DNA of 64,000 nucleotides from Cunninghamia lanceolata (taxonomy: Eukaryota; Streptophyta; Pinopsida; Cupressales; Cupressaceae), in the NCBI GenBank assembly GCA_027924645.1, contig BSBN01000242.1:1116001-1180000 (forward strand), written 5' to 3'. The notes under the pieces are model-generated. The model saw nothing but the letters and a program-made list of their open reading frames with translations. It ran no database searches and was not told the origin of the DNA. Within the stretch, counting starts at the first letter, position 1. Every line of letters begins with the position of its first letter. Positions 23,501 through 36,600 of this stretch are shown one piece after another. The position numbers and the translations under genes are program-made.

Positions 23501-24913
23501 CCCCAAATGTTTGTTGTTTTTAGTCAATTTTTTACATATTTAATTGTTTTTTTGCAATATCGACTCTCCATGCAAAATGTTTGAAAAAGGTGTAGCTTTA
23601 CAAGTAATTTGGAACAGTAATGATGCTTCAGAAGTTGACAAAGAAAGATGTGTGGCTGGTTGTGGCTAAGCTTGAACATGATGAAATGGTAGAGTTGTTG
23701 CCCTACATTTGTCAATGAAGAACATTAAGGATGAAATGCTTGGAACTATGAGTTTTAGAATATCCATATTATATATTGTTTAAATTCTTATGAATTGGTA
23801 TATACAATGATTTTTTTCCCTCTACAATCCATTTTAATTTTATATTTGTTAAAAGTTCAATGTTTAACAATTATGATTTTTAAATTAAGTGTGGTGTTTG
23901 CATTATAATCAAATCTAATAATGCTCCATAAAGAATTCTAATATTAAATTTTGTGTACTTTAGACTACCCTTGGTTTCCTTTATAGGGGTTCCATTTGTT
24001 TTGTCTAAGAAGCAATTTAAAGTTTTTAGTAGCTTCTAAAGTGAATTTAAAGGTTTTTTCCCCTACTAAGGGGTTGTGTATCTTCTCTACCTAACACATT
24101 TCTTTGTATATATATATGGATAGAGTATCAAGACATGCTGTGTTAGACATAATAATGTGTGTATGTTTTTTCATTTGAAGGAGCCCTCAAATTCTCCCTA
24201 TTCTAGACACGTTTCTATTTGTGTTTCTATATTATGGTTTTCATCTTATGACCAACATGCACTTTCAATTGGCTTTTTGCAAAGTCTTCTTAGGTTTTAG
24301 TCAAAAGTGGTTATTTAATACATCTCTTATTGCTCGAGATCTAAATCAGTTTGCTAACATAGTTGTATTTATTTCCTCTGAATTATGTTGACAATGTATT
24401 TCATTATCAATGGTGCTATAAGCACTATCACCAAAAGTTTCTGGCTATGAAAAAATTATGATGGTTTAATGTGTGCTATAGACATTCTAAGCAATTTTAT
24501 AGAGTATGTTCAAAGTTTTTGATGCACGTTTCATTCACATTGATTTTCAGCATAAAATGTTGCATTAGGCAAATTAGTTAAGGATAAAATCCATGCACAA
24601 ATGATACTAGTGTTTTGAAGTAAGTCATTGTTTGACAACCAAAAACTTTTTCAACAATGTAGACTTTATATCTAAACCTTGAGGGTTTATTTCATTATGA
24701 GCAATATTGACAAATGTGCTCACCCCTTTGTTCTAATGGTGGGTAAATAATTTTGTGATTTTTAATTTGGCATAGTATGGTTTTGGGGTTCAAGTTGTTG
24801 GTCATACTAGATTTGTTTCCATACTAATGGGGAAACCTATGGTTTAGATGTAATGACTAAGGAGTATTTCTTCTATTAAATTAGTGTGGTGGATAGGTTG
24901 TTTTTGTTTCCCC
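20531..24913. other. AT-rich intergenic region, no gene recognised
   Basis: No coding region, RNA gene or transposon protein could be supported over 4.4 kb. The only clear structure is the spaced direct repeat at 22944 and 23296. Short open frames here have no coding character. Confidence 0.45.
22944..23372. repeat. Pair of 76-bp direct repeats about 352 bp apart
   Basis: TAGTTGTTCTAGGTGGGG... at 22944..23021 and TAGTTGTCCTAGGTGGGG... at 23296..23372 share the same string through TTTTTGGGATGAAAAAAAA and on to AAAGTGT. They could be remnants of short LTRs or a local duplication. No primer site or coding sequence was found between them. Confidence 0.6.
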
Positions 24914-25946
24914 TAATGAGGCCATGTTTTGTCTTATTTCTCTTGCTGTAAGTACATGTTTCCTGAGACATTCCCAGACTTTTATATATATTAACTATGT
25001 CTATAATCATCCTTAAGACATTGAAAGCATGAAGATGGGTATATAATCTGTTGTTAATTAATTATGTGTGAATTGTTGATTGCTTATGAAATATGATGGT
25101 ACTTTATGTTAATTTTAGTAATTGTGATGTATAGATATCATGTGATGGACTAAGCCCCTATGCAGCAAGAACGTGGCTACATTTCATGAAGACCGCTGGG
25201 CAGCCTACGGCAAAGGAGGTGTTGATATCCACAGTAGACAGTACAGGCACTTGCAACCAAAGGAAGTAGACCCTGAATTGATTGGAATGAGTTATCCATA
25301 ACTCTCCACTCTCTGATGGTTATCCTTTGATAGTTAATGCAGTCATGAATAACAAAGGAATCTTAGATCGTGCTCCATGTTCTGTTTCTAGCCTTGATTG
25401 TTCTTCATAAAGACTAGAGAGAGTTATAGTAGGATTGTGCCGTCTATATTACCTTCATGACAGTTTAGTTTCCTATTCCTAGTTTGCTTTGTAATAAAGT
25501 CCTCTTCCTACATTGTTGGATAATGGACAATTATGGTATTTATTGTTCAGTAGTTTTGTTCAAATAGACAAGTATAATCTTGTCTATAGATATATTAGAT
25601 TTCTGTATACGAAGAGAGGAAGGTTAGATAGAGATTGTGTTATTAGATTTGTTATTGTACTTTTCTCTTCAACATTCAATAAAGGAACACATGTTTTGAG
25701 TTTAGTCAATGGTTTCAAAGATACAGTAGAGATCTACTTAGATTTCGTGGGATCACAATCACCCAAGCAAGGGCCACTTGAGGTAACTGTGTTTCTCCAA
25801 TATGTTCATGTGTTTAGTTTATGTTGTATGTTTATGTGTATGTGCTTAATGCATGTTGTAATGAGTTGCATTATATGAATTAGTTAGATTTTGATAGACT
25901 ATGTTGTTGAGTCAAGGTGATCACCGAACTAACTATTGGTTGTTCT
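24914..25946 (+). repeat. Athila/Tat 5' LTR, first part
   Basis: Homologous to 49163..49980 from TGAGGCCATG to GGGATCACA (25757), with scattered substitutions and a small indel near 25050. The part from 25758 to 25946 has no counterpart at the 3' LTR, which is cut short there. The last five bases, GTTCT, are the Copia target site. Confidence 0.8.
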
Positions 25947-26387
25947 TTTTAGAATCTAAAAAGATTAATAACCTAGAAAACTAGTGCAAAAGAATAGATA
26001 TCTAAACTATGAATGCAAATGATACGAAATCAAAATAGCAACATAGAGTTAGTCTCCGAGAGTAATGCAAATGCTAGAAGCAAAATAGCATTAAGAGGAT
26101 GCAAAAGCAAAAGATCCTAAATACAAGCTAGGTAGCATGCTTATATAGATCAGGGAGTGGGAGGAGGTGGCAACACCGACCAATGAAGAGCAACCATCTA
26201 TCAGACTAAAGATAACAAAGTATCTTCCCAAGATAGTTAATGGATGCTCACATGTAGGAAGGTGACGCCTCATAATGCTCTCACCTAATAAGACATACTT
26301 TATTAACCTAAGTGAGATTAATAAAAGGTGTAAGAAAAACCTAGGAATAAAGGGAAAATAACTAGGAAATAAAAACCTACACTAACA
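25947..26387 (-). repeat. Copia 3' LTR
   Basis: 441 bp. It matches the split right LTR closely (for example 25962..26040 against 32549..32640, and 26041..26387 against 39119..39457). Its outer TG is mutated to TT. Confidence 0.88.
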
Positions 26388-26400
26388 CCCCCCCTTAAGC
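26388..26400 (-). promoter_or_regulatory. Copia polypurine tract
   Basis: The minus strand reads CTTAAGGGGGGG directly against the TGTTAG that opens the 3' LTR. Confidence 0.8.
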
Positions 26401-26555
26401 GAAGCTTAGGTGGATGTGAGGATGGGTCCCGACAAATGAAGCTTGATGAGGTACCCATTACATAAAATTCCCCCCCAAAGAGAAGAAGCCCCCTAGAAAA
26501 GAGGAAAGCTCCCCCCCAAATAGAGAGAGAAGAGACCCCCCGAAAGTAGAGAGAG

Positions 26556-29500
26556 TCAAGATTCTGAGTGAGAGGATGAAGCCCGCCCAGAAGATGAAGC
26601 ATCCCGCACCCCCAACAAATCTCGCAAATGAAGGAACTTGCTCTCAATGAAGGGTTTGGTGAAGATATCAGCAACTTGCTCAGAAGTTAGACAGTAGTGA
26701 AGGTTGATGGCATGGCCATGGATGAGCTCTCGGATGTACTGAATGTGGACCTCGATGTGTTTGATCCATTGATGATGGACTAGATTTCGTGAGATCTAAA
26801 TGGCACTCTGGTTGTCACAAAATATGACTGATGGTCGTCTAATCTGAATACCAAACTCAGTGAGAAGATTTTGAACCCAGATGGCCTCAGTGGCAGCATT
26901 TATAGCCCCTCGATACTCGATCTTAATAGAAGATAGATAAATAGCAGACTACTTCTTACTCGACCAATAAACAGGACCTGAACCAAGTGAGAAGTTGTAA
27001 CCTGAAGTAGACTTGTGATCTTGAGAATTGCCTATCTAATCTAAATCTATGTAGCCCACCAAGTCAAGATCAATGCTCGTTGCATAGTGAATCCCAAAAC
27101 TATGAGTACCCTGAATGTAGTGAAGGATCTGCTTGGCTGCTTTCCAATGTAGCTCATGAGGCTCCTGCATGAATCGAGAGACCATGCCTACAACATATGA
27201 AATGTCAAGTCTCGTATGAGTCAGATAAATGAGACTCCCAACAATATGTTGGTACAAAGTGCCATCAACAAATGGTGGAGAACACCGAGCCTTAAGTTTG
27301 ACTCCTGAAAGGAAGGGAGTTGGAGCAAGCTTACAGTCAACCATATGAAACCGTGAGAGTAAATCTAGAGCATACTTGGAATGTGTGATGGTGATCCCAG
27401 AAGTAGACTGGAAGATCTCAATCCCGAGAAAGTAATGCAACAAGCCCAAGTTAGTCATCAAAAATTTGTCATGAAAGGCAGTTTTGATAGCCCCAACGGT
27501 GGATGAAGAACTCCTTGTGATCAGCAAATCATCAACATACAAAACCATAAATAGGAGTGAAACATCCTGCTGCAAAATATAGACATTGGGATCATAATGG
27601 CACCGAGTGAACCCAATTGTCAGAAGGAAGGAGTCCATCTTGGCATACCAGGCCTGAGGAGCCTATTTGAGGCCATAGAGAGACTTCTAAAGACGGCACA
27701 CAAGTGAAGAATCTTAAATGAACCCCTGTGGCTACTCCATGTAGACCTCCTCCTGAAGGTCACCGTGAAGAAAGGAACTCTTCACATCCATTTGGTGTTC
27801 CCAACAATTGGCTACAGGAGTGGCAAGAACAAGTCGAAAGGAATTCATTCTGCCAACTGGCAAAAAAGTCTCAAAGTAGTCAATCCAAGGAACCTGGGAG
27901 AATCCTTTGGCGACCAAGCGAGCCTTATGCTTGTCAACTAACCCATCTGCTACAAATTTTGTCTGATAGATCCACTTACATCGAACAAGTTTTCTTCCCT
28001 TAGGAAGAGGGACAAGATCCCAAGTGTGGTTCCTCATCAAGGAACTATACTCCTCCTGCATAGTTATATCCCAGTCAAGAATACCAGAAGCCTCATGAAA
28101 AGACTATAGATCTGAGGCAGTAGCAATGAAGACATGTGGAGCATCTTGGAATTGTGAATGAGTCTGCCTGGTGTCTGATGGATCCCAAACCCAATCACCT
28201 GTAGACTGTAAAGTCTGTCTAGCCCAAAGTGGACTAGAAGATGGAGAATGTGGAGGAGAATCATCGCCCTCTAAATGATGACTGGGAGAGGAAGGAGGTG
28301 AGTCCTCTAAATCTCTCTCAGCATCGGAAGTGGAGGTAGAAGACCGCTCAGGTGAATCTGACTCATCAAAAGATTTGTCATGTAGCCCAAGTGACTCCAA
28401 TGTCAATGTAGAAGGAGGTGGAGAAGTGATAGAAAGTGAGCTCAAAGAGCCCTCCTCAAACTGAACACTCCTCTCAATGAACAACTCATGTGTAGTAGGG
28501 TGGAGCAACCAATAACCCTTCACACCATCAGGATAGCCTACAAATATGCAAGGCTTGTTCTGTAGATCCAAGGCCTTACGTTTCTCTGCAGGAATGTGGG
28601 GCCATGCAGGAGAACCAAAACCTCAAAAGTGCTTAACTGATGGTTTCCGACTGCTCCAAGCTTCAAAAGTAGTGACTCCCTTCAAGGCTCAGTGAGGAAC
28701 ACAGTTCTGGATATAACAAGCACAGTTAATGGCATCTGCCCAATACTGTGGTGCAAGAGATCTGGAATGAATCATGTAGTTTGCCATTTCCTTCAAGGAC
28801 CTATTCTTCCATTTTGCAACACCGTTCTACTGAGGATTGTATGGAACTGAATGCTACAAATCAATCCCCTCTAAAGTGCAAAATCGCTCAAAATGATGGT
28901 TGACATACTCACCACCATTATCATTGTGCAAAACTTTGATGGCTTTCCCGGATTGCTTCTCTACAAAAGTTTTGAAGTCCTGAAAATGATCAAATACCTT
29001 TGACTTCTATTTGAGAAAGTACACCCAAGTATGGTGAGAAAATTCATCAATGAATGTTAGGACATATCTAGCCCTGCTGAAAGAAGGATGTTGAAATGGA
29101 CCAGCCAAATCACTGTGAACTAACTGCAGTATCTGTGAAGCTCTCCATGCCTTTCCTTTATCAAACTTTTCCTTAGGATGCTTACCAAGAATGCAGCCTT
29201 GACAAACACCACCTGAAAGCTGAACTAAATCCACGTTAGAATTTGAACTGAAGGCAACCCTATGACCATGCTTTGTTGGTTGAGTTGCTGCAAGTAGCGG
29301 TAGTTAAGATGGCCAAACCACTCATGCCATAATCTACTCACATCATCAGAATGAGTGAGAAAAACAATCGAAGGAGGATCAGGAACAAAGTGAGAAAATA
29401 GATAGAGTCATGACTGATGATCTGCTCTCCCAACTACAACTGTAGAACCACTGTGCAACTCACGAATCTCCACTGAATCAGGAGTGAACTCAACCCACTT

Positions 29501-30727
29501 GCCTGAACCTGTGTGAGTGATCTGATATATTGACAGGAGATTAGTTGATAATGAGGGCACACAAAGAACATCATGGAATGTGTCATCCCCTACATCAACA
29601 AACCCTCTCCCACACACCTCAATAGGAGTGTCATCACCCATCAAAATAGAAGGCATAGCACACAGCTCCAAAGATTGAAGCTCTTCCTTAGATGAAGCCA
29701 TGTGGTGTGAAGCACCCGAATCAAGAACCCAAGTGGATGGTGAAGAAGCAACTATTACAAGGGCCTTGCCCTTTCCTTTCCCCTTGTTTTCTTTTGCCTT
29801 GTTAGACCCCTCATTAGAACTCTGTTTGATAGACTCAGAAACACTAATATTATTCTTCTCAAGAATGTGTGTCAAGTGATCAATTTGTTTCTTCAGACAT
29901 TTATGTTCATCATGACCGGGTCTTTTACAATAGGCACATTGGACCTTCTCTTTCTTAGGCTTGTCGTTCTTCAAAGATTGGGTCACATTAGTTTCTTTTG
30001 AAGCAACTGGTATCTGATCCTTCTTCTCCTTGCTATTCTTTTGTTTCGTATCCTTATTCTTGTTGTTACTACTCTATCCTTTCTAATATTTTGTGCCTTG
30101 GTTGGCAGCCAGGGCATGTGACTTAGAGGACTTAAGAGTGCCCATCTGGATTAGCTTATCCTATTCTCGAGTGAGAGAGATAGCAAAATCATCTAAAGAT
30201 GGCATGGTGAATTGAGTACCAAGTGCTCCCTTAGTAGAATATAAGGTAGAAACAAATACAGAATATTCTGAACTAAGCTTGGAGAGAATACTGAGAGTCA
30301 ATTGTTCATCTTTCTTTTCAATTCCACATTGTCTTAACTATAGCCTTAGTGATTTCGATTTGGTGAAGAAATCCTGGATTGTGTTGAAATTGCCTAGACT
30401 TAAACTAATTAGTTCATTTTCCAACATGTGACTCCTCATTGAATCTTGTGTGTCAAATAGTGTTTCTAGCTAAGTTGTCCAGATTTCATTTGGTGAATTC
30501 AAAGACTCAATGTGAAAGAGAAAATCAGGGGAAATAGACAAACACAGTGTTCCATATGCCTCATCACATTTGTTAAACCACTTAGACTTATCTTCATCTT
30601 TAGCAGGTTTAGTTTCAAGTCCCATTGTTATCCTATGTAATCCAACTTTCCTTAAGTAGATTATCATGCATGATTTCCACTCAAAGTAGATGTATGGAGT
30701 TAGGATGCGAACAATTGTTTGATCCAT
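26556..30727 (-). pseudogene. Copia gag-pol polyprotein, inactive
   Basis: From an ATG at 30727 the minus strand encodes a Copia gag (Trp-Phe-Asn-Lys-Cys-Asp-Glu block near 30570), a zinc knuckle CAYCKRPGHDEHKC (about 29950..29900) and the protease motif DSGASHHM (about 29730). Next come the integrase zinc region (WH...H near 29330, then CQGCILGKH near 29190) and core (HSDLAGPF, near 29120), and the reverse transcriptase (MQEEYSSLMRNHTWDLVPLP at 28061, YVDDLLI near 27545). RNase H follows, ending with the usual ADIFTKP block (about 26670) and TGA at 26556. About 1,390 codons, normal for a full polyprotein. Stops split it (for example between 29408 and 29234, and between 27732 and 27638). Protease, integrase and RT motifs are readable but the protein could not be made. 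Confidence 0.88.
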
Positions 30728-32520
30728 GATGAAGAAATGCTGAAAATAAAAGAACACACACAGGACAACCCCCTCCCTTTTCACTCAATCAAAGAACCCC
30801 CCAAGCAAAAATTATTTTGGCACTTTATAATTAGTGCGTTTACAACTGCCACTAGCAAGAAATACTTAGCGGTCTTGATTTCAATGCCTTACAAAACCCT
30901 CACAAATTGGGTGTATGCTGAAATTACAATACTGTAACTTTGCCAAAAAAACTAACAACACCACTGTGATCTACTCAAAAAATCATGCACTATCAAAAAA
31001 AGAATCACCTCAATACGAGGTCGTATGTGAAAGATATGATCCTTCGAAGTTCCAAAAAATGGGAACTAAGCAATAGTCACCTGTGAGAATCTGCAGTTTT
31101 TGGGAAAACCGTACACCAAAATAAGAATTGTCTACACCACTGCGAAGAGTGCAGAAAAATAGCCAAAGTCAAAAAAAAGCTCAAGAAAAGGAGTCAGAAT
31201 GAGCCCGAACGTTGCCTCTAAAGGTCAACATGAAAAGTGAAAACTCCAACAGAGAGGGGTCTGTGGGTAAAAGGTAACCTCCGCCAAATTTGCCTCTAGA
31301 TTTAGAGGTCCACCAATTCTAGAATGTTGCCAGGTAGATTTAAAATTCTGCCAGTTTGAAGGACCTCCAGCTAAAGTTAGATCTCCACCAGTTTTGGAGT
31401 GCCGCCAAAAATCTACTAAATTTGACACCGCTAAAAATAGCAGAATCTAACTAAAAAATAATTATTATTTGCTAACTTTAGCAGAAAAGGCACAAGTACT
31501 GTCTAAAAAAAATTGGCATGCAAGCTAGAGTATAGGCAATTTCACAGAGATAAAAAAAGCTGGCAAATTTTAAGAGATATGGCCAAAGGCAGAGCTTTTT
31601 TGTTGAATGGCTAAAGGCCACAGAAAGGAGAGGCCGAAGGCCTTGAGAAAGGGGGGCAGGGGCTTCAAGCCTCACCCGCTGCCCCAAAGGGGTCTGCGGA
31701 CCCTTTTAAAAGGGCCACATCCACCAAATGGGGAGATCGGTCCCCAAAAGGGGGGCCGACTCCCTTAAGAGAGCCGAGGCCCCTTAATGCAACACTTTAA
31801 GTGCTTGCACAACATTGAAAAGTGCTACATAAATTTTTTTATTTTATTTTATTTTATTTTTTTAATTGCAAAAAAACTTTGATATATATTTTTGAAATTT
31901 TCCAAAAACAAAACCCTATTTTTTATGATTTTTTTTTTGTAGGGAAAAACAAAAGAAATTGTTTGCAGAGAATACAAGATTTGACAGAAAACTTTACAGA
32001 TCTTCCTTTTTGAAGAGCGCGTCAGAGGGCCAAAATGGCCTTTCGGCAAAATTTTTTGCCTTTCTAACTCCTGGCACCGAAACTGATAGTGTAATATGTC
32101 AAAATTCATCTGCTAAGTCTCCTGGATGCAATGGGAAGGTCATTTTGGCTTGAAAATGCTCTGAACGAAAACTGAGTTTCAGATCTGAGCATAAAACCCT
32201 GGTTCCACAACTGTGTCAAACAATCTCCAATTTTGGTGAAACAAAAGCCAAATCTGACTTTCTCAAGCCTCTTGGACACGTTGGAACAACTAGAAATGCC
32301 GCCATTATAACCAAAAACACTGCAATCACCCAGATATCACAAAACACATATGCAAACCCCCGAGATTAAAATGTTTCCTTCAAACTTTTCTGATTCTCCA
32401 GATCATCTGAAGATGTAAGAGAAGAGCATACTAGGTTTTTCAAAAACTTACAGCAAAGCTTTATTAGCCCCCGTGAATCTCTCAAATAAGGAAACTAAAA
32501 TCTATTCTTGCACATAGAAT
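30728..32520 (-). other. Copia untranslated leader
   Basis: About 1.8 kb between the primer-binding site and the gag ATG with no coding sequence seen. It contains imperfect short repeats around 31260..31420 (variants of CTCCACCAG/CCGCCA with AGATTT) and a T-rich tract at 31835..31865. Long leaders of this kind may act in packaging or translation. Confidence 0.55.
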
Positions 32521-32533
32521 AGCTCTGATACCA
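32521..32533 (-). promoter_or_regulatory. Copia primer-binding site
   Basis: The minus strand reads TGGTATCAGAGCT immediately after the 5' LTR end (TTCTAACA), a perfect match to the initiator tRNA-Met type site. Confidence 0.92.
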
Positions 32534-32640
32534 TGTTAGAATATGAAAAAGATTAATAACCCAGAAAACTATTGCAAAAGAATAGATATCTAAACTATGA
32601 ATGCAAATGATAGGAAATTAAAATAGTAGCATAGAGTTAG
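32534..32640 (-). repeat. Copia 5' LTR, inner fragment
   Basis: The first 107 plus-coordinate bases of the right LTR, from TGTTAG to GTTAG. It stops at the chromovirus insertion and resumes at 39123. Confidence 0.88.
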
Positions 32641-33460
32641 TGATGCAGGAGCATTCCTGGTTCAAGAGCAATCTTGCATCAACCAAAAACATTTGCATTT
32701 CAGTTTGTTTCGTTTCTTTTTTTCAGTTCAGTCAGAAGCAGTTTCTGTATTTTGGTCTGCATTCTGCAACAGTTGCATTTCAGACCTTGCAGAGCTAGAC
32801 TTAGCATCTACATTTATTCATCTACATCATATCAAGAATTCAGAGATTTGTACATCATTACCGGAAAGATATCGCTATCAGAAGATTGACTGTTTCTCAT
32901 AACAGAGCATCCTCATAATCACATATAGCCAGTTGAAGGAGAAACCTGTGGAAGCATTTTCTGATCTTTGCAGCCTAATGCCACGTCACTCAATGATCTT
33001 TGGTTCATGGCTGACCCCCCACACATCATTTCATTCATTTTTCAGAGGAGATCTATGCAATTAGGTCTGACCTATCTATGTACACACATTACATCTCTTC
33101 CTTGGAATTTGTGATCTTCCTTGGCCGACACAGAGGAATCTATTGATCCGGATATGATATATATTGATGTAATAGATCCTTAGGAAAGTAGTTATCAAGT
33201 AGTGATTCACATAGTAGTATCTAATAGTTTAGATTTCTGCGAGGAGCTTCAAAGCTTTATCTTGCGCATGTATGTAATCAGGGCTGTGAGCCCTAATTGT
33301 AAGCCCGCATGTTGCCGGCCGATCTCTATTTGAATTCTATGATATACTGAAGGACTGAATCTGCATTTGTTCTATTTCTTTGAGTTGTTTCCGTTGTGTT
33401 TACTCTTGTTGCATGGTCCAAATAGTTCATTCTGTGAACCCTCCTACCATGACTGCACCA
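32641..33460 (+). repeat. Chromovirus 5' LTR
   Basis: 820 bp, TG...CA. It is collinear with 38273..39117, with small indels, for example an extra T-rich block near 38345..38395 in the 3' copy. A TATA-like ATATGATATATATTG lies at about 33150..33164. Confidence 0.88.
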
Positions 33461-33462
33461 AG

Positions 33463-33474
33463 TGGTATCAGAGC
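33463..33474 (+). promoter_or_regulatory. Chromovirus primer-binding site
   Basis: TGGTATCAGAGC, perfect initiator tRNA-Met type, two bases after the LTR end CACCA. Confidence 0.93.
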
Positions 33475-33661
33475 GAAAGTTTAAATCTTTGGGAGTGGAT
33501 TGAGAGAAATTGGCGAAGGAATTTCGTAAGGCCTTGTTGTGAACAGATCACGGAATTGAGGTAGGTTACTTGTGTCACAACCGATCGCCGATTGAGAGGC
33601 AGTTGTCACCTTGTAGCCCGATCATCAAACATAAGGCGGTTTACACTTGTTCCTAGGAAGA

Positions 33662-36600
33662 ATGCCGCCGCGAAGAGTTGCTGCTATTGGAACAATGGCT
33701 AGTAGAATGGATGAGATAATGGAGATGGTGAAAATAATGAGAATTCTATTGGATGTTGTTGAAGAAGATAGGCGAAGAGGATTGAGACCTAGACCTAATG
33801 TCGAAAGCGAGGATGAAGAAGAATCTCAACCTATTGAACAAGCTAGCTAAACCCTAGGAGGTGATGAAGAAGAAGAATCAGATCAAGTAAAGATGTTGTG
33901 AGCTATTTCAAAGATTGGAAAGAGACTTAGAGTTGATGTGCCGAACTATACTAGTAATTTGAACCCTGAAGAATTGATTGACTGGATAAATGACATGGAA
34001 GAATACTTTGAATATGAGGAAATTGAAGATCTGGAGAAGGTGAAATTTGCAAAGACAAAGTTGAAAGGACATGCTGCTATATGGTGGACAAAGTTCAGTT
34101 GGAAAGAAACAGAAGAGGGAAAGAAAATATTACAAAATGGGATAGGATGGTGACAAAGTTGAAGAATCAGTTTATACCTGTTGACTATGAGTTGGAACTG
34201 TTGAAAAGATTGCAAAACCTAAGACAAAAGGAGAAATCTGTGAACGAGTATACTGAAGAATTTCATAAGATGATCATAACAACATAACATAGTGAAGCAA
34301 CCAAGGAGAAATTGGCTAGATATATAAATGGATTGAGATTGAACATTCAAGAAGAACTAAGCTTAGTGAGTATGACATCTTTGGAAGAAGCATATCAGTT
34401 TGCCCTGAAAGTTGAAGAGAAGATGAATAAAAGACATGATCAGAGATAGAGAGGTAGAGGAGGTAAATTTTAGAGAGATAGGATTTATTTCGGAGGAGAC
34501 AGATCACATCCGGAGTAGAACAAGTTTGACAACCCATTTAAGAAGGATGACAGATTCTAATGCATACTAGAGAAATGACAAGAATTTTCAGCCTAGAGGA
34601 AACTATAATTCATACCAGAATGAAGGATACAGAAGAGAAGGAAGAGGATTAGATAAGAGAACATTCAAAGGTACTTATTTCAAGTGTGGAGGTGAAGGAC
34701 ATAGAGCATTTGAATGCAATCAGGGTAGCACAAACAAGAGGATAGAGAACAGTGGAAGAGTAGCTTATGTTGAAGAGGAACCTATTGGATCACTGAGTTA
34801 TGTTGGCAAACCAGAGAAAGAAGAGTCACTTATGATGAGGAGAGCACTATTTCAATAAGAAACAAATGAGGAACTGCCGCAAAGGAAAAGTTTGTTCAGG
34901 ACTAGATGCAAATTAGGAGGTAAGTGTTGTAAAGTTGTGATTGATAGTGGTAGTTCAAATAATCTAGTTTCAGAGAAGATGGTAACTAAGTTGAAGTTGG
35001 AAAGATTGAAACACCCTAAGCGCTATCAGATAGCATGGATTCAGGATGATCATAAGGTACTGGTGAGTGAACAATGTTTGGTGAAATTTCATATTGGATC
35101 TTATCATGATGAAGTCTTGTGTGATATTATGCCTATGGATGTTTGTCATATCTTGTTCGGTAGACCCTGGCAATATGATAGAAAAGCTATACATGATGGG
35201 AGAAAGAATACATATACTATAACAACAAATGGAAAGAGAATTACTTTGATTCCTTTGGAGGATGATCCTAAAGATGTGGTATGTGGAAATGCTAGAATCT
35301 GTTTGGTAGATGGAAGGAAATTTCTAGATGGATTGAGACATGAGAATATGTGTTATGCTTTGATTCCTAAGAAGCCTGAAACATTGAAGAAAGAAACTAA
35401 AGAAGAGCAACCAGAGGAGATAAGAGAGTTGTTGACAGAATATGAAGACATCATATCAGATAATGTACTGGAAGGATTGCATCAGGAGTATGAGTCATCA
35501 CATGGATCTTATACCTGGAGCGAGTTTGCCTAACAAAGCAGCACACCAGATGAGACCGATAGAGAATGAACAAATGAATAGACAGATACAAGAGTTGTTA
35601 AGGAAAGGTTTGATCAGAGAAAGTTTGAGTCCTTGTGTAGTACCTGCAGTGTTAGCACCGAAGAAAGATGGAGAATGGAGAATGTGTATTGACTCTAGAG
35701 CAATAAACAAGATCACAATTAAGTATAGATTTCCTTTACCTAGGATGGATGATATCATGGATTGTTTGAGTGGAGCAAGATATTTCACAAAGATAGACTT
35801 GAAGAGTGGATACCACTAGATCAGAATCAGAGAAGGTGATGAATGGAAGACCACTTTCAAACAAATGAAGGATTGTATGAGTGGTTAGTGATGCCCTTTG
35901 GATTGACAAATGCACCGAGTACTTTCATGAGGTTGATGAATGAAGCCCTGAAGAGATTCTTGGGTAAGTTTGTGATTGTATACTTGGATGATATTCTAAT
36001 TTTCAATAAGACAAAAGAGGAACATTTGTGGCATATTAGACAAGTTTTGCAGAGACTGAGAGAAGAGAAATTTTTGGTAAATATCAAGAAGTGTAGTTTC
36101 ATGAAGGAAGAACTAATATATTTGGGATTTGTGATTTCTGCGGAAGGATTGAAGATGGACCCTAAGAAAGTAAGAGCAATTATTGAATGGCCTACACCAG
36201 AGAGCATTGGAGAAGTTAGATCATTTCATGGATTGGCTAGTTTCTACCAAAAGTTCATCAAAAAATTTAGTTCAGTTTACAACCCTATGACAGAGACAAT
36301 GAGAGGTGACAGAAAAGATTTCAAGTGGACATTAGGTGCAGATAAAAGTTTTGAATTGTTGAAGCAGAAAGTGACAGAGCAACCTATTTTGGCATTACCA
36401 GATTTCAATAAGGTATTTCAAGTTGATTGTGATGCAAGTGGAAATGCAATTGGAGAAGTACTAAGTCAATAAGGTAGACATGTAACATATTTCAATGAGA
36501 GGTTGAATGATGCAAGGAGAATATATTTAGTTTATGATCAAGAGTTCTATGCCATAATTCAAGCCTTGAATAAGTGGAGACATTACTTGTTGCCTAAGGG

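Noticed and set aside
27728..28003. Plus-strand ORF in the Copia RT region
   Set aside because: The minus strand carries clear reverse transcriptase motifs over the same bases.
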